In this document: piece after piece, positions 17,857-25,365 of the stretch | How the letters are laid out: each line of letters starts with the position of its first letter | Numbering within the stretch: position 1 is the stretch's first letter | From: Telmatospirillum siberiense | Lineage (GTDB): Bacteria; Pseudomonadota; Alphaproteobacteria; Rhodospirillales; Magnetospirillaceae | NCBI RefSeq assembly: GCF_002845745.1 | Contig: NZ_PIUM01000005.1 | Span: 1-64,000 of the forward strand | DNA length: 64,000 nt | Reading direction: 5' to 3' | Made by a program: the position numbers and the translations under genes | The notes under the pieces: generated by a model | Told to the model about the DNA's origin: nothing | Database searches by the model: none | The model's input: only the letters and a program-made list of their open reading frames with translations

Positions 17857-19170
17857 ATGACGAGGTTGTCTTCCGTTTCCAAGGCTTTCGTCTGTTCCTG
17901 GCTGCTGGCCGGGCTCTCCTTATTTGCCGTGCTTGCCGCTTATCTGGGACTGTCCGGATTTTCCATGGGGCTTGCCCTGGCCATGCTGGCCTGCACCGCC
18001 CAGCAGATGCGGTGGTTGCGACGGGCCAACGGTTTCATCAACAAAGCCCTGGTTGCCGTCGAGGCGGCGGCCAAGGGTAACCTCGACCGCCGTATTCTGG
18101 GCGTGCCCCGGCATGGCGATCTGGCCCGCATGCTGCACAACATCAACCATCTGCTCGATTTGACCGAGGCCTTCACCAAGGAGGCCGACGCCGCCATGTC
18201 TTATACCGCCGAGGGCCGGTATTTCCGCCATATCCTGACCGATGGACTGTCGGGCGAGTTCGCCGAACATGCCCAGGTGATCAACCGGGCCCAGGCCTCG
18301 ATGGAGGCGAAAAGCCAGGCTTTCGCCACGGAAGCCGGGAATATCGGCACGTCGATCAAGACGGTAAGCGGCGTGGTGGCCGCCACCGCCACGGAAATGG
18401 AGGCGACGGCCCGCCAGATGTCGGCCATCGCCAGCGATACCTCCCATCAGTCGGCCACCGTGGCTCGGGCCGCCGGCCAGGCATCGGAAGATGTCGAACG
18501 GGTGGCGCGGGCGATCGAGGGCGTCGCCGCCGGCATCCATGAGGTGGCGGCGCAGATAAAGCAGTCCGCCGTCACGGCCAACCGGACCGCCGGTGCCGCC
18601 AACGACACCGAGATGGCCATCGCCGAACTGGCCGCCGCCGCGCAGAAGATCGGCGAGGTCATCACCCTGATCGAGACGATCGCCGGCCAGACCAACCTCC
18701 TGGCGTTGAACGCCACCATCGAGGCGGCCCGGGCCGGCGATGCCGGCAAGGGATTTGCCGTGGTCGCCGGCGAGGTCAAGACCCTGGCCAATCAGACCGC
18801 GCGGGCGACGGAGGAGATCGCCCTGCAAATCGCCAGCATGCGCAAGGCGACCGACGATGCCGTGACGGCGGTTCGCGACATCGCCGAGATGATCCGTTCG
18901 ATCAACGAAAATTCCGAAAACGTCGTCGGGACCACCGACCGGCAAAGCGCGGCCGTGGCCGATATCAGCCGGACCATGCATGGCGTGGCCGACGGCGTGC
19001 AGACGGTGGCGGCGACCATCGGCAAGGTCGCCGAAGTGGCGGAAACGGCCACCGGCGCCGCCGAACAGGTGTTGACGGCGGCCGGTGATCTGGCGCGGCG
19101 CACCACGATGATGGACAACGATATCGACGCTTTCGTCGCCCGGGTCAGCGCCGGCGCCCGCCGTTTGTGA
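17857..19170 (+). CDS. Methyl-accepting chemotaxis protein without periplasmic domain
   Basis: A 437-residue chemoreceptor. Two hydrophobic helices (about 9-31 and 33-48) are joined by only a few residues, so there is no periplasmic sensor; the rest is cytoplasmic. A linker with [14 protein letters not shown] and GRYFRHIL is followed by the long signalling coiled coil, whose tip [18 protein letters not shown] (about 279 onward) contacts CheA/CheW. It probably senses an internal or membrane signal such as redox or energy state; this is inferred from the layout. ATG 17857 with GGAGG upstream is preferred over ATG 17842. Confidence 0.9.
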   Translation: MTRLSSVSKAFVCSWLLAGLSLFAVLAAYLGLSGFSMGLALAMLACTAQQMRWLRRANGFINKALVAVEAAAKGNLDRRILGVPRHGDLARMLHNINHLLDLTEAFTKEADAAMSYTAEGRYFRHILTDGLSGEFAEHAQVINRAQASMEAKSQAFATEAGNIGTSIKTVSGVVAATATEMEATARQMSAIASDTSHQSATVARAAGQASEDVERVARAIEGVAAGIHEVAAQIKQSAVTANRTAGAANDTEMAIAELAAAAQKIGEVITLIETIAGQTNLLALNATIEAARAGDAGKGFAVVAGEVKTLANQTARATEEIALQIASMRKATDDAVTAVRDIAEMIRSINENSENVVGTTDRQSAAVADISRTMHGVADGVQTVAATIGKVAEVAETATGAAEQVLTAAGDLARRTTMMDNDIDAFVARVSAGARRL

Positions 19171-19175
19171 AAATT

Positions 19176-19338
19176 AGGGCCTGTCGATCAATAGAGAAAC
19201 AGGCCCTTAGGGCTTGGGGCGAAATTATCGCTCCAAGCCCTAAAGCCCGAGCGGCGCCTGAGCTTGGCCGAAGCCGGAGGCGCAGGCATCGTGTGAACCC
19301 TTAGGCTCTGGGGCGATTGTTTCGTCCCAGAGCCTTAA
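19176..19338. repeat. Three-hairpin REP-like repeat cluster
   Basis: AGGGCCTGT...ACAGGCCCT (19176-19207), TTAGGGCTTGGGGCGA...TCGCTCCAAGCCCTAA (19207-19243) and TTAGGCTCTGGGGCGA...TCGTCCCAGAGCCTTAA (19301-19338) are three hairpins, separated by AAAGCCCGAGCGGCGCC and GTGTGAACCC. The spacer sequences match those behind polA (15884-15995). The first hairpin may also terminate the chemoreceptor gene. Confidence 0.7.
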
Positions 19339-19363
19339 AGTCCGCTGTGGCAGAGAAAACCGG

Positions 19364-20134
19364 TTAAAGCACCGCCATGATCCCGCCATCGACGTAGATG
19401 ATCTGGCCGTTGACGAAATCCGAGGCGGGGGAGGCCAGATAGACGACGGTCCCGACGAGATCGGCCGGCCTGCCCCAACGGCGCGCCGGCGTGCGCTGCT
19501 TGACCCAATTGTCGAAGCTGGGGGTGTCGACCAGCGGCTGGGTCATTTCGGTGATCATATAGCCGGGCCCGATGGCATTGACGGTGATTCCCTGCTCCGC
19601 CCATTCGGCGGTCATCGCCTTGGTCAGCAATTTGATGCCGCCCTTGGCCGCCGTATAGGGGGCCACCGTGGCGCGGGCCAGGTCGCTGGTCAGCGAGCCG
19701 ATATTGACGATCTTGCCGCCCTGGCCGCGGGCGATCATGCGCCGTGCCGTTTCACGGCCGACCAGGAAGGCGCTGGTCAGATTGGTGTCGATGACCTTTT
19801 GCCATTCGGCGAGCGACAGATCGACGATCGGCTTGCGCAACTGGATGCCGGCGTTGTTGACCAGGATGTCGATGGCGATCCCTTGCGCGTCGAGGGCGCC
19901 GAAGGCCGCTTCCACACCCGCTTCGTCGGTGACGTCGAAGGCGGCTTCGTAAACGCTATGGCCTTTGTCGCGCAAGGCGGCGGCGGCCGCCGATACCGAG
20001 GCTGGATCGCGGCCGTTCAGGACGATGGCCGCCCCGGCCTCGGCCAGGCCTTCGGCGAAACTATGGCCCAGCCCCCGGGTCGAACCGGTCACCAGGGCCG
20101 TCCGTCCGGCCAGGTCGAACAAAGCATTGGACAT
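19364..20134 (-). CDS. SDR oxidoreductase, gluconate 5-dehydrogenase-like
   Basis: A 256-residue short-chain dehydrogenase with cofactor motif TGSTRGLG (16-23), NNAG (93-96), catalytic Ser147, Tyr160 and Lys164 (YTAAK), and the end DFVNGQIIYVDGG. Overall it resembles gluconate 5-dehydrogenase (IdnO/Gno), which interconverts 5-ketogluconate and gluconate. A second, clearly related SDR lies at 22947-23714, so the cluster has two such enzymes, perhaps for different keto-sugar acids. The start is ATG 20134, preceded by GGGAGAG; the frame continues upstream into repeat DNA and is not coding there. Confidence 0.85.
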   Translation of the reverse strand: MSNALFDLAGRTALVTGSTRGLGHSFAEGLAEAGAAIVLNGRDPASVSAAAAALRDKGHSVYEAAFDVTDEAGVEAAFGALDAQGIAIDILVNNAGIQLRKPIVDLSLAEWQKVIDTNLTSAFLVGRETARRMIARGQGGKIVNIGSLTSDLARATVAPYTAAKGGIKLLTKAMTAEWAEQGITVNAIGPGYMITEMTQPLVDTPSFDNWVKQRTPARRWGRPADLVGTVVYLASPASDFVNGQIIYVDGGIMAVL

Positions 20135-20249
20135 GACTGCTCTCTCCCTTGTCATCATGGCCGGGCCATGATGCTTCAATAAATTAGCCGATCCTCTCGT
20201 AAGAGAGGCAAAAGCGGCGATCTTCACCGCCTCATCCCTCTCCCCTAGT

Positions 20250-20483
20250 GGGCTAGCGGATTCACATATCTCAAATTTCGTAGTTTTATCAGTGCATTGC
20301 CAGCCTTTGATAAAACAGTGGCACCGGCCTCCGTGCCGGTGATCCGCCGAAAGGCGGAGCCTTTCCGGCTCCCGCCGGAACACCGGCAGGGACGCCGGTG
20401 CCACTGAATGATTGCTTCGTCTTTGGCTCGCAAACGTCAGATTTTTCTCCACCGAAAAAAAGATGTGTGAATGCCGTAGCCCG
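20250..20483 (+). repeat. 234-bp interspersed repeat with imperfect terminal inverted repeats (copy 1)
   Basis: The left end reads GGGCTAGCGGATTCACATAT and the right end carries a diverged complement (ATGTGTGAATGCCGTAGCCC). In between is GTGGCACCGGC...GCCGGTGCCAC, a nested hairpin with GGCGG/CCGCC-type stems, then GCTTCGTCTTTGGCTCGCAA. An inverted second copy is at 28728-28962 and one end of a third at about 28990-29045. The remaining gap to the dehydratase (20484-20588) is another common motif with GGGTGAGGGGG and CCCTCATCCC parts. No gene is present in 20135-20588. Confidence 0.8.
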
Positions 20484-20588
20484 CTTTGAGGGAGGGTGAG
20501 GGGGAAAAGTCACTTGAAACCCGGGAATTTCCTTCCGCCTGTCGGCGAGACGCCCCCTCATCCCAACCCTTCTCCCTCTCGCATCCTC

Positions 20589-21788
20589 TTAAAGAGTGCT
20601 GCGCCGGACGTGCAGATCGGGACGCTCGAACACCGCGGGCAACAGGTCGGTGCACAGGCCGACGCCTTCCATGGGCAGGACGAAGCCGTTTTCGATGCGC
20701 GGCACATCGGTGACCAGTTCCTTGTACCAGCCGGTATAGAAGGCGCGGACCGATTCCTGGATCAAGGTGTTCGGCACGCTGAAGCTTGAATGCACGGCCG
20801 CCGCGAAGCCGACCGGGCCGGTGCAGTCATGGGGAGCGTAAGGACGGTGGTAGGTCTCGGCCAGGGCCGCGATCTTGCGGCCTTCGGTCAGGCCGCCGGT
20901 CCAGCACAGATCGGCCATCACCACGTCGGTGGCGTCGCGGTCCAGCATATCCTTGTAGGGCCAGCGAGATCCCAGCGTCTCGCTGGCGCAGACCCAGACG
21001 TTGGTCGAGCGGGCATAGTCGGCCAGGGCGGCCGGCGAATTCATGCGGATGGGATCCTCGTACCAGGTGGGGGCGTAGGCCTCCAGCGTTCTGGCGATCT
21101 GCTTGGCGGCCGGCAGGTTCCACAGGCAATGGAACTCCACCATGATCTCCATCTTGTCGCCGACGGCCTTGCGGATCTTTTCGAACGGTTCCACCGCCTT
21201 CTTCATCTGCGGGGCGGTGATGTAAAGGCCGTTGTTCTCGATGGCGGCCGGATCGAACGGCCAGATCTTCATGCCCTTGACGCCCTGTTCGAGCAGGCTT
21301 TCGGCCAGGGCGCCGGCATCGGTCATGAAGGCCTTGAGATCTTCGTAGGGGCCTTCCGCGTCGGAGAAGTTCCAGGTATCGACGGGCTTGATCCTGTTGG
21401 AGCGGACATAGCCGTAGCCGGCGCAGGTGTTGTAGACGCGGACCTTGTCGTGACAGAGTCCGCCCAGCATCTGATGGACCGGCTGGCCGCAGACCTTGCC
21501 GAACAGATCCCACAGCGCCAGATCGATGGCCGAGGCGGCGCGGTATTCGGCGCCGGTCGAGGACTGGGCCATCGGCAGATTGACCATTTCCTTGTTGTGC
21601 GCCTCGATCCGCAAGGGGTCGCGGCCCAACAGCCGGCCGGCCAGGGTGTCATGAATGTGGGCTTCGACGGCGGCCGCGCCATAGAAGGTTTCGCCAAGGC
21701 CGAACAGCCCGGAATCGGTATGCACGCGAACCCACAGGACGTTGGAGAATTCCTCGGTCCGCAAGGTTTCGATTTGCGTGATTTTCAT
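20589..21788 (-). CDS. Enolase-superfamily sugar-acid dehydratase (mandelate racemase group)
   Basis: A 399-residue enzyme with the capping domain followed by the barrel. Active-site candidates are visible: Lys171 and Lys174 in GVKGMKIWPF, metal ligands Glu218 (VEFHCLW), Glu244 (WYEDP) and Glu270 (CASETLG), and His320 in YAPHDCTGPVG. The EFH and APHD pattern is closest to acid-sugar dehydratases of the galactonate dehydratase type, which remove water to give a 2-keto-3-deoxy acid. The substrate is not certain. It is the last gene of the idonate/gluconate cluster, so its product would suit the KDG kinases at 56-59 kb. Confidence 0.82.
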   Translation of the reverse strand: MKITQIETLRTEEFSNVLWVRVHTDSGLFGLGETFYGAAAVEAHIHDTLAGRLLGRDPLRIEAHNKEMVNLPMAQSSTGAEYRAASAIDLALWDLFGKVCGQPVHQMLGGLCHDKVRVYNTCAGYGYVRSNRIKPVDTWNFSDAEGPYEDLKAFMTDAGALAESLLEQGVKGMKIWPFDPAAIENNGLYITAPQMKKAVEPFEKIRKAVGDKMEIMVEFHCLWNLPAAKQIARTLEAYAPTWYEDPIRMNSPAALADYARSTNVWVCASETLGSRWPYKDMLDRDATDVVMADLCWTGGLTEGRKIAALAETYHRPYAPHDCTGPVGFAAAVHSSFSVPNTLIQESVRAFYTGWYKELVTDVPRIENGFVLPMEGVGLCTDLLPAVFERPDLHVRRSTL

Positions 21789-21808
21789 GGTGTTTCCTCG
21801 AACCGCTT

Positions 21809-21844
21809 AATACCAGATCTCGGTGATCGGACCCGATCACCGAG
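21809..21844. repeat. End fragment of the ATACCA repeat family
   Basis: AATACCAGATCTCGGTGATC and the completing hairpin arm CCGATCACCGAG match one end of the elements at 17581-17735 and 55658-55809. The rest of the element is missing. Confidence 0.65.
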
Positions 21845-21854
21845 CGGGATGCCG

Positions 21855-21894
21855 GAGCCCCTCCGTCATCAAGGAGGGGCTCATCCTTTTTTTT
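21855..21894 (+). terminator. Terminator-like hairpin, plus-strand orientation
   Basis: GAGCCCCTCC pairs with GGAGGGGCTC across an eight-base loop, then ATCC and eight T residues. The T-run is on the plus strand although both neighbours are minus-strand genes. It would stop antisense transcription, or serve the minus strand only as an mRNA-stabilising hairpin between idnD and the dehydratase gene. Confidence 0.55.
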
Positions 21895-22927
21895 AAGCGA
21901 AGGTCAATTGGACCTTCATCGCCCGGCCGCGATCGCTGGCCATGGCGAAGGCTTCCTCGAAGCGGGTGAAGGGGAAGCTCGCCGTGATCAGGGGGCGCAC
22001 GTCGATCAGCCGCCGGTTGAGGAAGGACACCGCATGGGCGAATTCCTCGTGGAAGCGGAACGACCCGCGCAGATCCAGTTCCTTGGCGGTGATCACATTG
22101 ACCGGCAGGGTCATCTCGCCGCCCATGCCGATCTGCATGATGATCCCACCCGGCCGCAGGGCGACCAGGGCGCCGCTCAAGGCTTTTTCCGAGCCGCTGG
22201 CTTCGAACAGGATGTCGAAGGTGCCCTTGTCGGCCCCATAGGCGGCCAGGGCGGACGGATCCTCGGCCGTGTTGATGACGCGGTCGGCGCCCGAGGCCAG
22301 GGCGGTGGCCAGGGCGTTGGCGCTGAGGTCGGTGGCGACGATCTCGACGGCGCCGGCCCGCCTCGCCGCCATGATGACCAGCGCGCCGATCGGTCCGCAT
22401 CCGGTGACCAGCACGCGGCGGCCGAGAATGGGGCCGGCGCGGCGAAGGGCGTGCAGGGCGACGGAAAGCGGTTCGGCCATCGCCGCCTCGCCGTCGCTGA
22501 TCTCGTCGGCGACGGCGTGGGCCTGCGCGGCTTCGATGACGATGTCCTGGCGGAACGCCCCGTGAATGTGCGGGGTGGGCATGGCGCTGCCGTAGAAGCG
22601 CATGTTGAGACAGTGGTTCTGCAGCCCCTCGTGGCAATAGCGGCAATGTCCGCAGGGGCGGCTGGGACTGATGGCGATGCGCTGGCCGACCGCGATGCCG
22701 CTTGTCGCCGCGCCCACCTCGACGACGGTGCCCGACACTTCATGGCCGAGGATCATCGGTTCCTTGACGCGGACCGTTCCGAAGCCGCCGTGATGGTAGT
22801 AGTGAAGATCGGAACCGCAGATGCCGCCGGCTTTGACCTGGATCCGGAGTTGCGTCGCCCCGACGGGATCGCTGGCGACCTCCTCAACCCGCAATTCATG
22901 CGGGGGATGGATGACGAGGGCTTTCAT
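21893..22927 (-). CDS. idnD: L-idonate 5-dehydrogenase (zinc alcohol dehydrogenase family)
   Basis: A 344-residue zinc-dependent medium-chain dehydrogenase. Catalytic zinc ligands are Cys37 (GGICGSDLHYY), His62 and Glu63 (ILGHEVSG); the structural zinc site Cys92, 95, 98 and 106 is complete (CGHCRYCHEGLQNHC). The nucleotide fold has GCGPIGALV. The segment HYYHHGGFGTVRVKEPM is characteristic of IdnD, which oxidises L-idonate to 5-keto-D-gluconate. The SDR gene immediately upstream would reduce that product to D-gluconate, as in the E. coli idn pathway. Confidence 0.9.
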   Translation of the reverse strand: MKALVIHPPHELRVEEVASDPVGATQLRIQVKAGGICGSDLHYYHHGGFGTVRVKEPMILGHEVSGTVVEVGAATSGIAVGQRIAISPSRPCGHCRYCHEGLQNHCLNMRFYGSAMPTPHIHGAFRQDIVIEAAQAHAVADEISDGEAAMAEPLSVALHALRRAGPILGRRVLVTGCGPIGALVIMAARRAGAVEIVATDLSANALATALASGADRVINTAEDPSALAAYGADKGTFDILFEASGSEKALSGALVALRPGGIIMQIGMGGEMTLPVNVITAKELDLRGSFRFHEEFAHAVSFLNRRLIDVRPLITASFPFTRFEEAFAMASDRGRAMKVQLTFA

Positions 22928-22946
22928 GGTCTTGGTCCTTTCTGAA

Positions 22947-23714
22947 TCAAATGGTCGCCAGGACGCCGCCGTCGACGTAGATGATCTGACCGTTGACGAA
23001 ATCGGCGGCGGAGGAGGCGAGGAAGATGGCGGCTCCCTGCAATTCCTCGGTGCGGCCCCAGCGGCCGGCCGGGGTGCGTTTCTTCAGCCAGCTGTCGAAT
23101 TCCGGGTTCTCCACCAGCGCCTTGTTGAGCGGCGTGGCGAAATAGCCGGGCCCGATGGCGTTGATCTGGATATTGTAGCGCGCCCAGTCCGTGCACATGC
23201 CCTTGGTGAGATTTTTCACCGCGCCCTTGGTGGCGGTGTAGGGGGCAATGGAATAACGGGCCTGCTCGCTCATCAGCGAGCCGATGTTGATGATCTTGCC
23301 GCGCTGGCGGCCGATCATGAATTTGCCGACGGCCTGGCTCACGAAGAAGACGCTGTCGAGGTTGGCCCGCACGATCTCGTGCCAGGTGTCGATCGGGTAG
23401 TCTTCCAGGGGCCCGCGGCGCTGGATCCCGGCGTTGTTGACCAGAATGTCGATCGGACCGATCTCCGCTTCGATCTTGGCCACCGCCTCGCTCACCTTGA
23501 CATGGTCGGTCACGTCGAACGCCACGCCGGTGGCGTCGATGCCGGCCGCCCGCAAGGCGGTTACCGCCTCGTCGAGGCGGGAGGCGGTGCGGGCGTTCAA
23601 GATCACCGAGGCGCCGGCTTTGCCGAGCCCCTCGGCCAGCGACAGGCCGATACCTTGGCTGGAGCCGGTGATCAGGGCGCGTTTGCCCGTCAGATCGAAC
23701 AGTTGGATGGACAT
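22947..23714 (-). CDS. idnO: Gluconate 5-dehydrogenase-type SDR
   Basis: A 255-residue short-chain dehydrogenase with TGSSQGIG (16-23), NNAG (93-96), catalytic Ser146, Tyr159 and Lys163, and DFVNGQIIYVDGG near the end. It is the better candidate for IdnO (5-ketogluconate to gluconate) because its gene lies 19 bases upstream of idnD in the same transcript. It shares the fold and many motifs with the SDR at 19364-20134. Confidence 0.88.
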   Translation of the reverse strand: MSIQLFDLTGKRALITGSSQGIGLSLAEGLGKAGASVILNARTASRLDEAVTALRAAGIDATGVAFDVTDHVKVSEAVAKIEAEIGPIDILVNNAGIQRRGPLEDYPIDTWHEIVRANLDSVFFVSQAVGKFMIGRQRGKIINIGSLMSEQARYSIAPYTATKGAVKNLTKGMCTDWARYNIQINAIGPGYFATPLNKALVENPEFDSWLKKRTPAGRWGRTEELQGAAIFLASSAADFVNGQIIYVDGGVLATI

Positions 23715-23833
23715 GTGATTTTTCTCCTGACGCCCGGCGGTCCCGACCGTCGTTCCCGGCAGATCGCCCGGGCGTTGCGTCGTTGCGAGAAGGCGGGTCC
23801 GGGAAAGCCCCGGACCCGTCTCGTCTTCAAGGT

Positions 23834-25240
23834 TCAGCGCGACGCCTTGGTCGGCTGGACCTCCTCGGTTTCCACGTAGTTGTAGACTTCAGGCAGGATG
23901 AATTTCGCCGCCAGGAAGCCGATCAGGGACAGGATGGCGACCACGAAGGTCGCCCCGGCCTTGCCGAGCGACTGGCTGACCAGCGGGAAGACGAAGGCGC
24001 CGAAGAACGATGCCCCCTTGACGAAGACGTAACCAAAACCGGACGCGGTCGCCTTGAATCGGGCCGGAGCCACCATCGAGGTGATGGTCATGCCGTTCGA
24101 GGCGTCCCAATAATGGCCCCACATCAGGATGCAGGCGCCGACCACGATAAGGATCTTCCAGTCGTACATGATGGCGAAGCCGCCGAGGATCAGCCCGAAA
24201 AAGGCCAGTCCGAACCCCCACATGGAAACGCCGCGGTGGCCGATCTTCGAAAGCATCAAGGGCGCGACATAGCCGGAAAGGGTCGCCAGGCAGAAGATCA
24301 GCGCCGTTACCAGATTGGTGCCGATGAGATTGCCGCTGGCGGATACGCCGACGCCGGACAGAATCAGGATGACCGGCAGATAGAATCCCCAGGCGGTGAA
24401 CTCCGCCCCCTGGCAGGTATTGGAGATCCAGCCGAAGATCGTCGCCCGGCGCTTGATCGGATCCGCCCAGATGACCTTGAGGAAATCGCTGAGCCTCGGC
24501 TTCGGGATCTTCACGTCCTCGTTGGGCAGCATGTCGAGGGAATCGTCGAACAACTGCTTGGAAACCTGCTTGGCCTTGACGAACTGGCCGCGCTGCAGAA
24601 GCGACAGCGGGGTTTCCGGCAGGTTCAGCCGCCCGATCAGCAGGATGATGGCGGGGACGGCACCCAGGGCCAGGGCGGCGCGCCACAGGATATCGTGGGG
24701 GATGTCGAGCCAATACATCAAGGTGATGACGACGATGGAGAACACTTCGCCGGCGCCGAACATGAACTGCCAGCGGCTGCCCATTTCCTCGCGCTTGCCC
24801 TTGGACATCGATTCCATGATGTAGGCGTAGCCGTTGGAGATGTCGCTGCCCAGCGGAATGCCGATCAGGAGGCGCATGATGATGAGATCCCAGATGTTCT
24901 GGGAGAAGCCTTGCGCCAGAGCCAGGATGATGAAGAGGACCATGGTCAGGATGAAGACCCGCTTGCGTCCCAGCCGGTCGGCGATGATACCGCCCAGCAA
25001 GGCGCCGATCAGCGCGCCGCCCTGGACGGCCGCCGTGGCCAGCCCAAGCTGAGCCGCCGTCGGGTTGTATTCCTCCTTGATGAAAATGAGCACGAAGGCG
25101 ATCGCGTACAGATCCCATGCCTCGATGAGGATGGTGGCGATCATCATCCAGCCACCGGCGTTGCTTGATGCCGTTCCCGGTTTATTAAGTAATATCTGTG
25201 TCGCTTCGTCGGAATATCGTCGAATGTCTGCTTCGTTCAT
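23834..25240 (-). CDS. MFS sugar/sugar-acid porter
   Basis: A 468-residue major facilitator with about twelve hydrophobic helices and the sugar-porter style loop GGIIADRLGRKR after helix 2. MRLLIGIPLGSDISNGYAYI matches the helix-4/5 signature of that family. The long central loop (about 215-265) is soluble. In this context it most likely brings L-idonate, gluconate or a related acid into the cell. It lies 119 bases upstream of the SDR gene, on the same strand. Confidence 0.87.
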   Translation of the reverse strand: MNEADIRRYSDEATQILLNKPGTASSNAGGWMMIATILIEAWDLYAIAFVLIFIKEEYNPTAAQLGLATAAVQGGALIGALLGGIIADRLGRKRVFILTMVLFIILALAQGFSQNIWDLIIMRLLIGIPLGSDISNGYAYIMESMSKGKREEMGSRWQFMFGAGEVFSIVVITLMYWLDIPHDILWRAALALGAVPAIILLIGRLNLPETPLSLLQRGQFVKAKQVSKQLFDDSLDMLPNEDVKIPKPRLSDFLKVIWADPIKRRATIFGWISNTCQGAEFTAWGFYLPVILILSGVGVSASGNLIGTNLVTALIFCLATLSGYVAPLMLSKIGHRGVSMWGFGLAFFGLILGGFAIMYDWKILIVVGACILMWGHYWDASNGMTITSMVAPARFKATASGFGYVFVKGASFFGAFVFPLVSQSLGKAGATFVVAILSLIGFLAAKFILPEVYNYVETEEVQPTKASR

Positions 25241-25365
25241 TGGAGTATCCTCTCAGTATTTCCTACCGTCTGATGCGCGGTGGTTGGCTATGAGTGCGAT
25301 TTATAGCGCGGAATCCCACCTATTGTGTTCTGTTATATTTGTAATTATTTTTATATAGACTTTAG

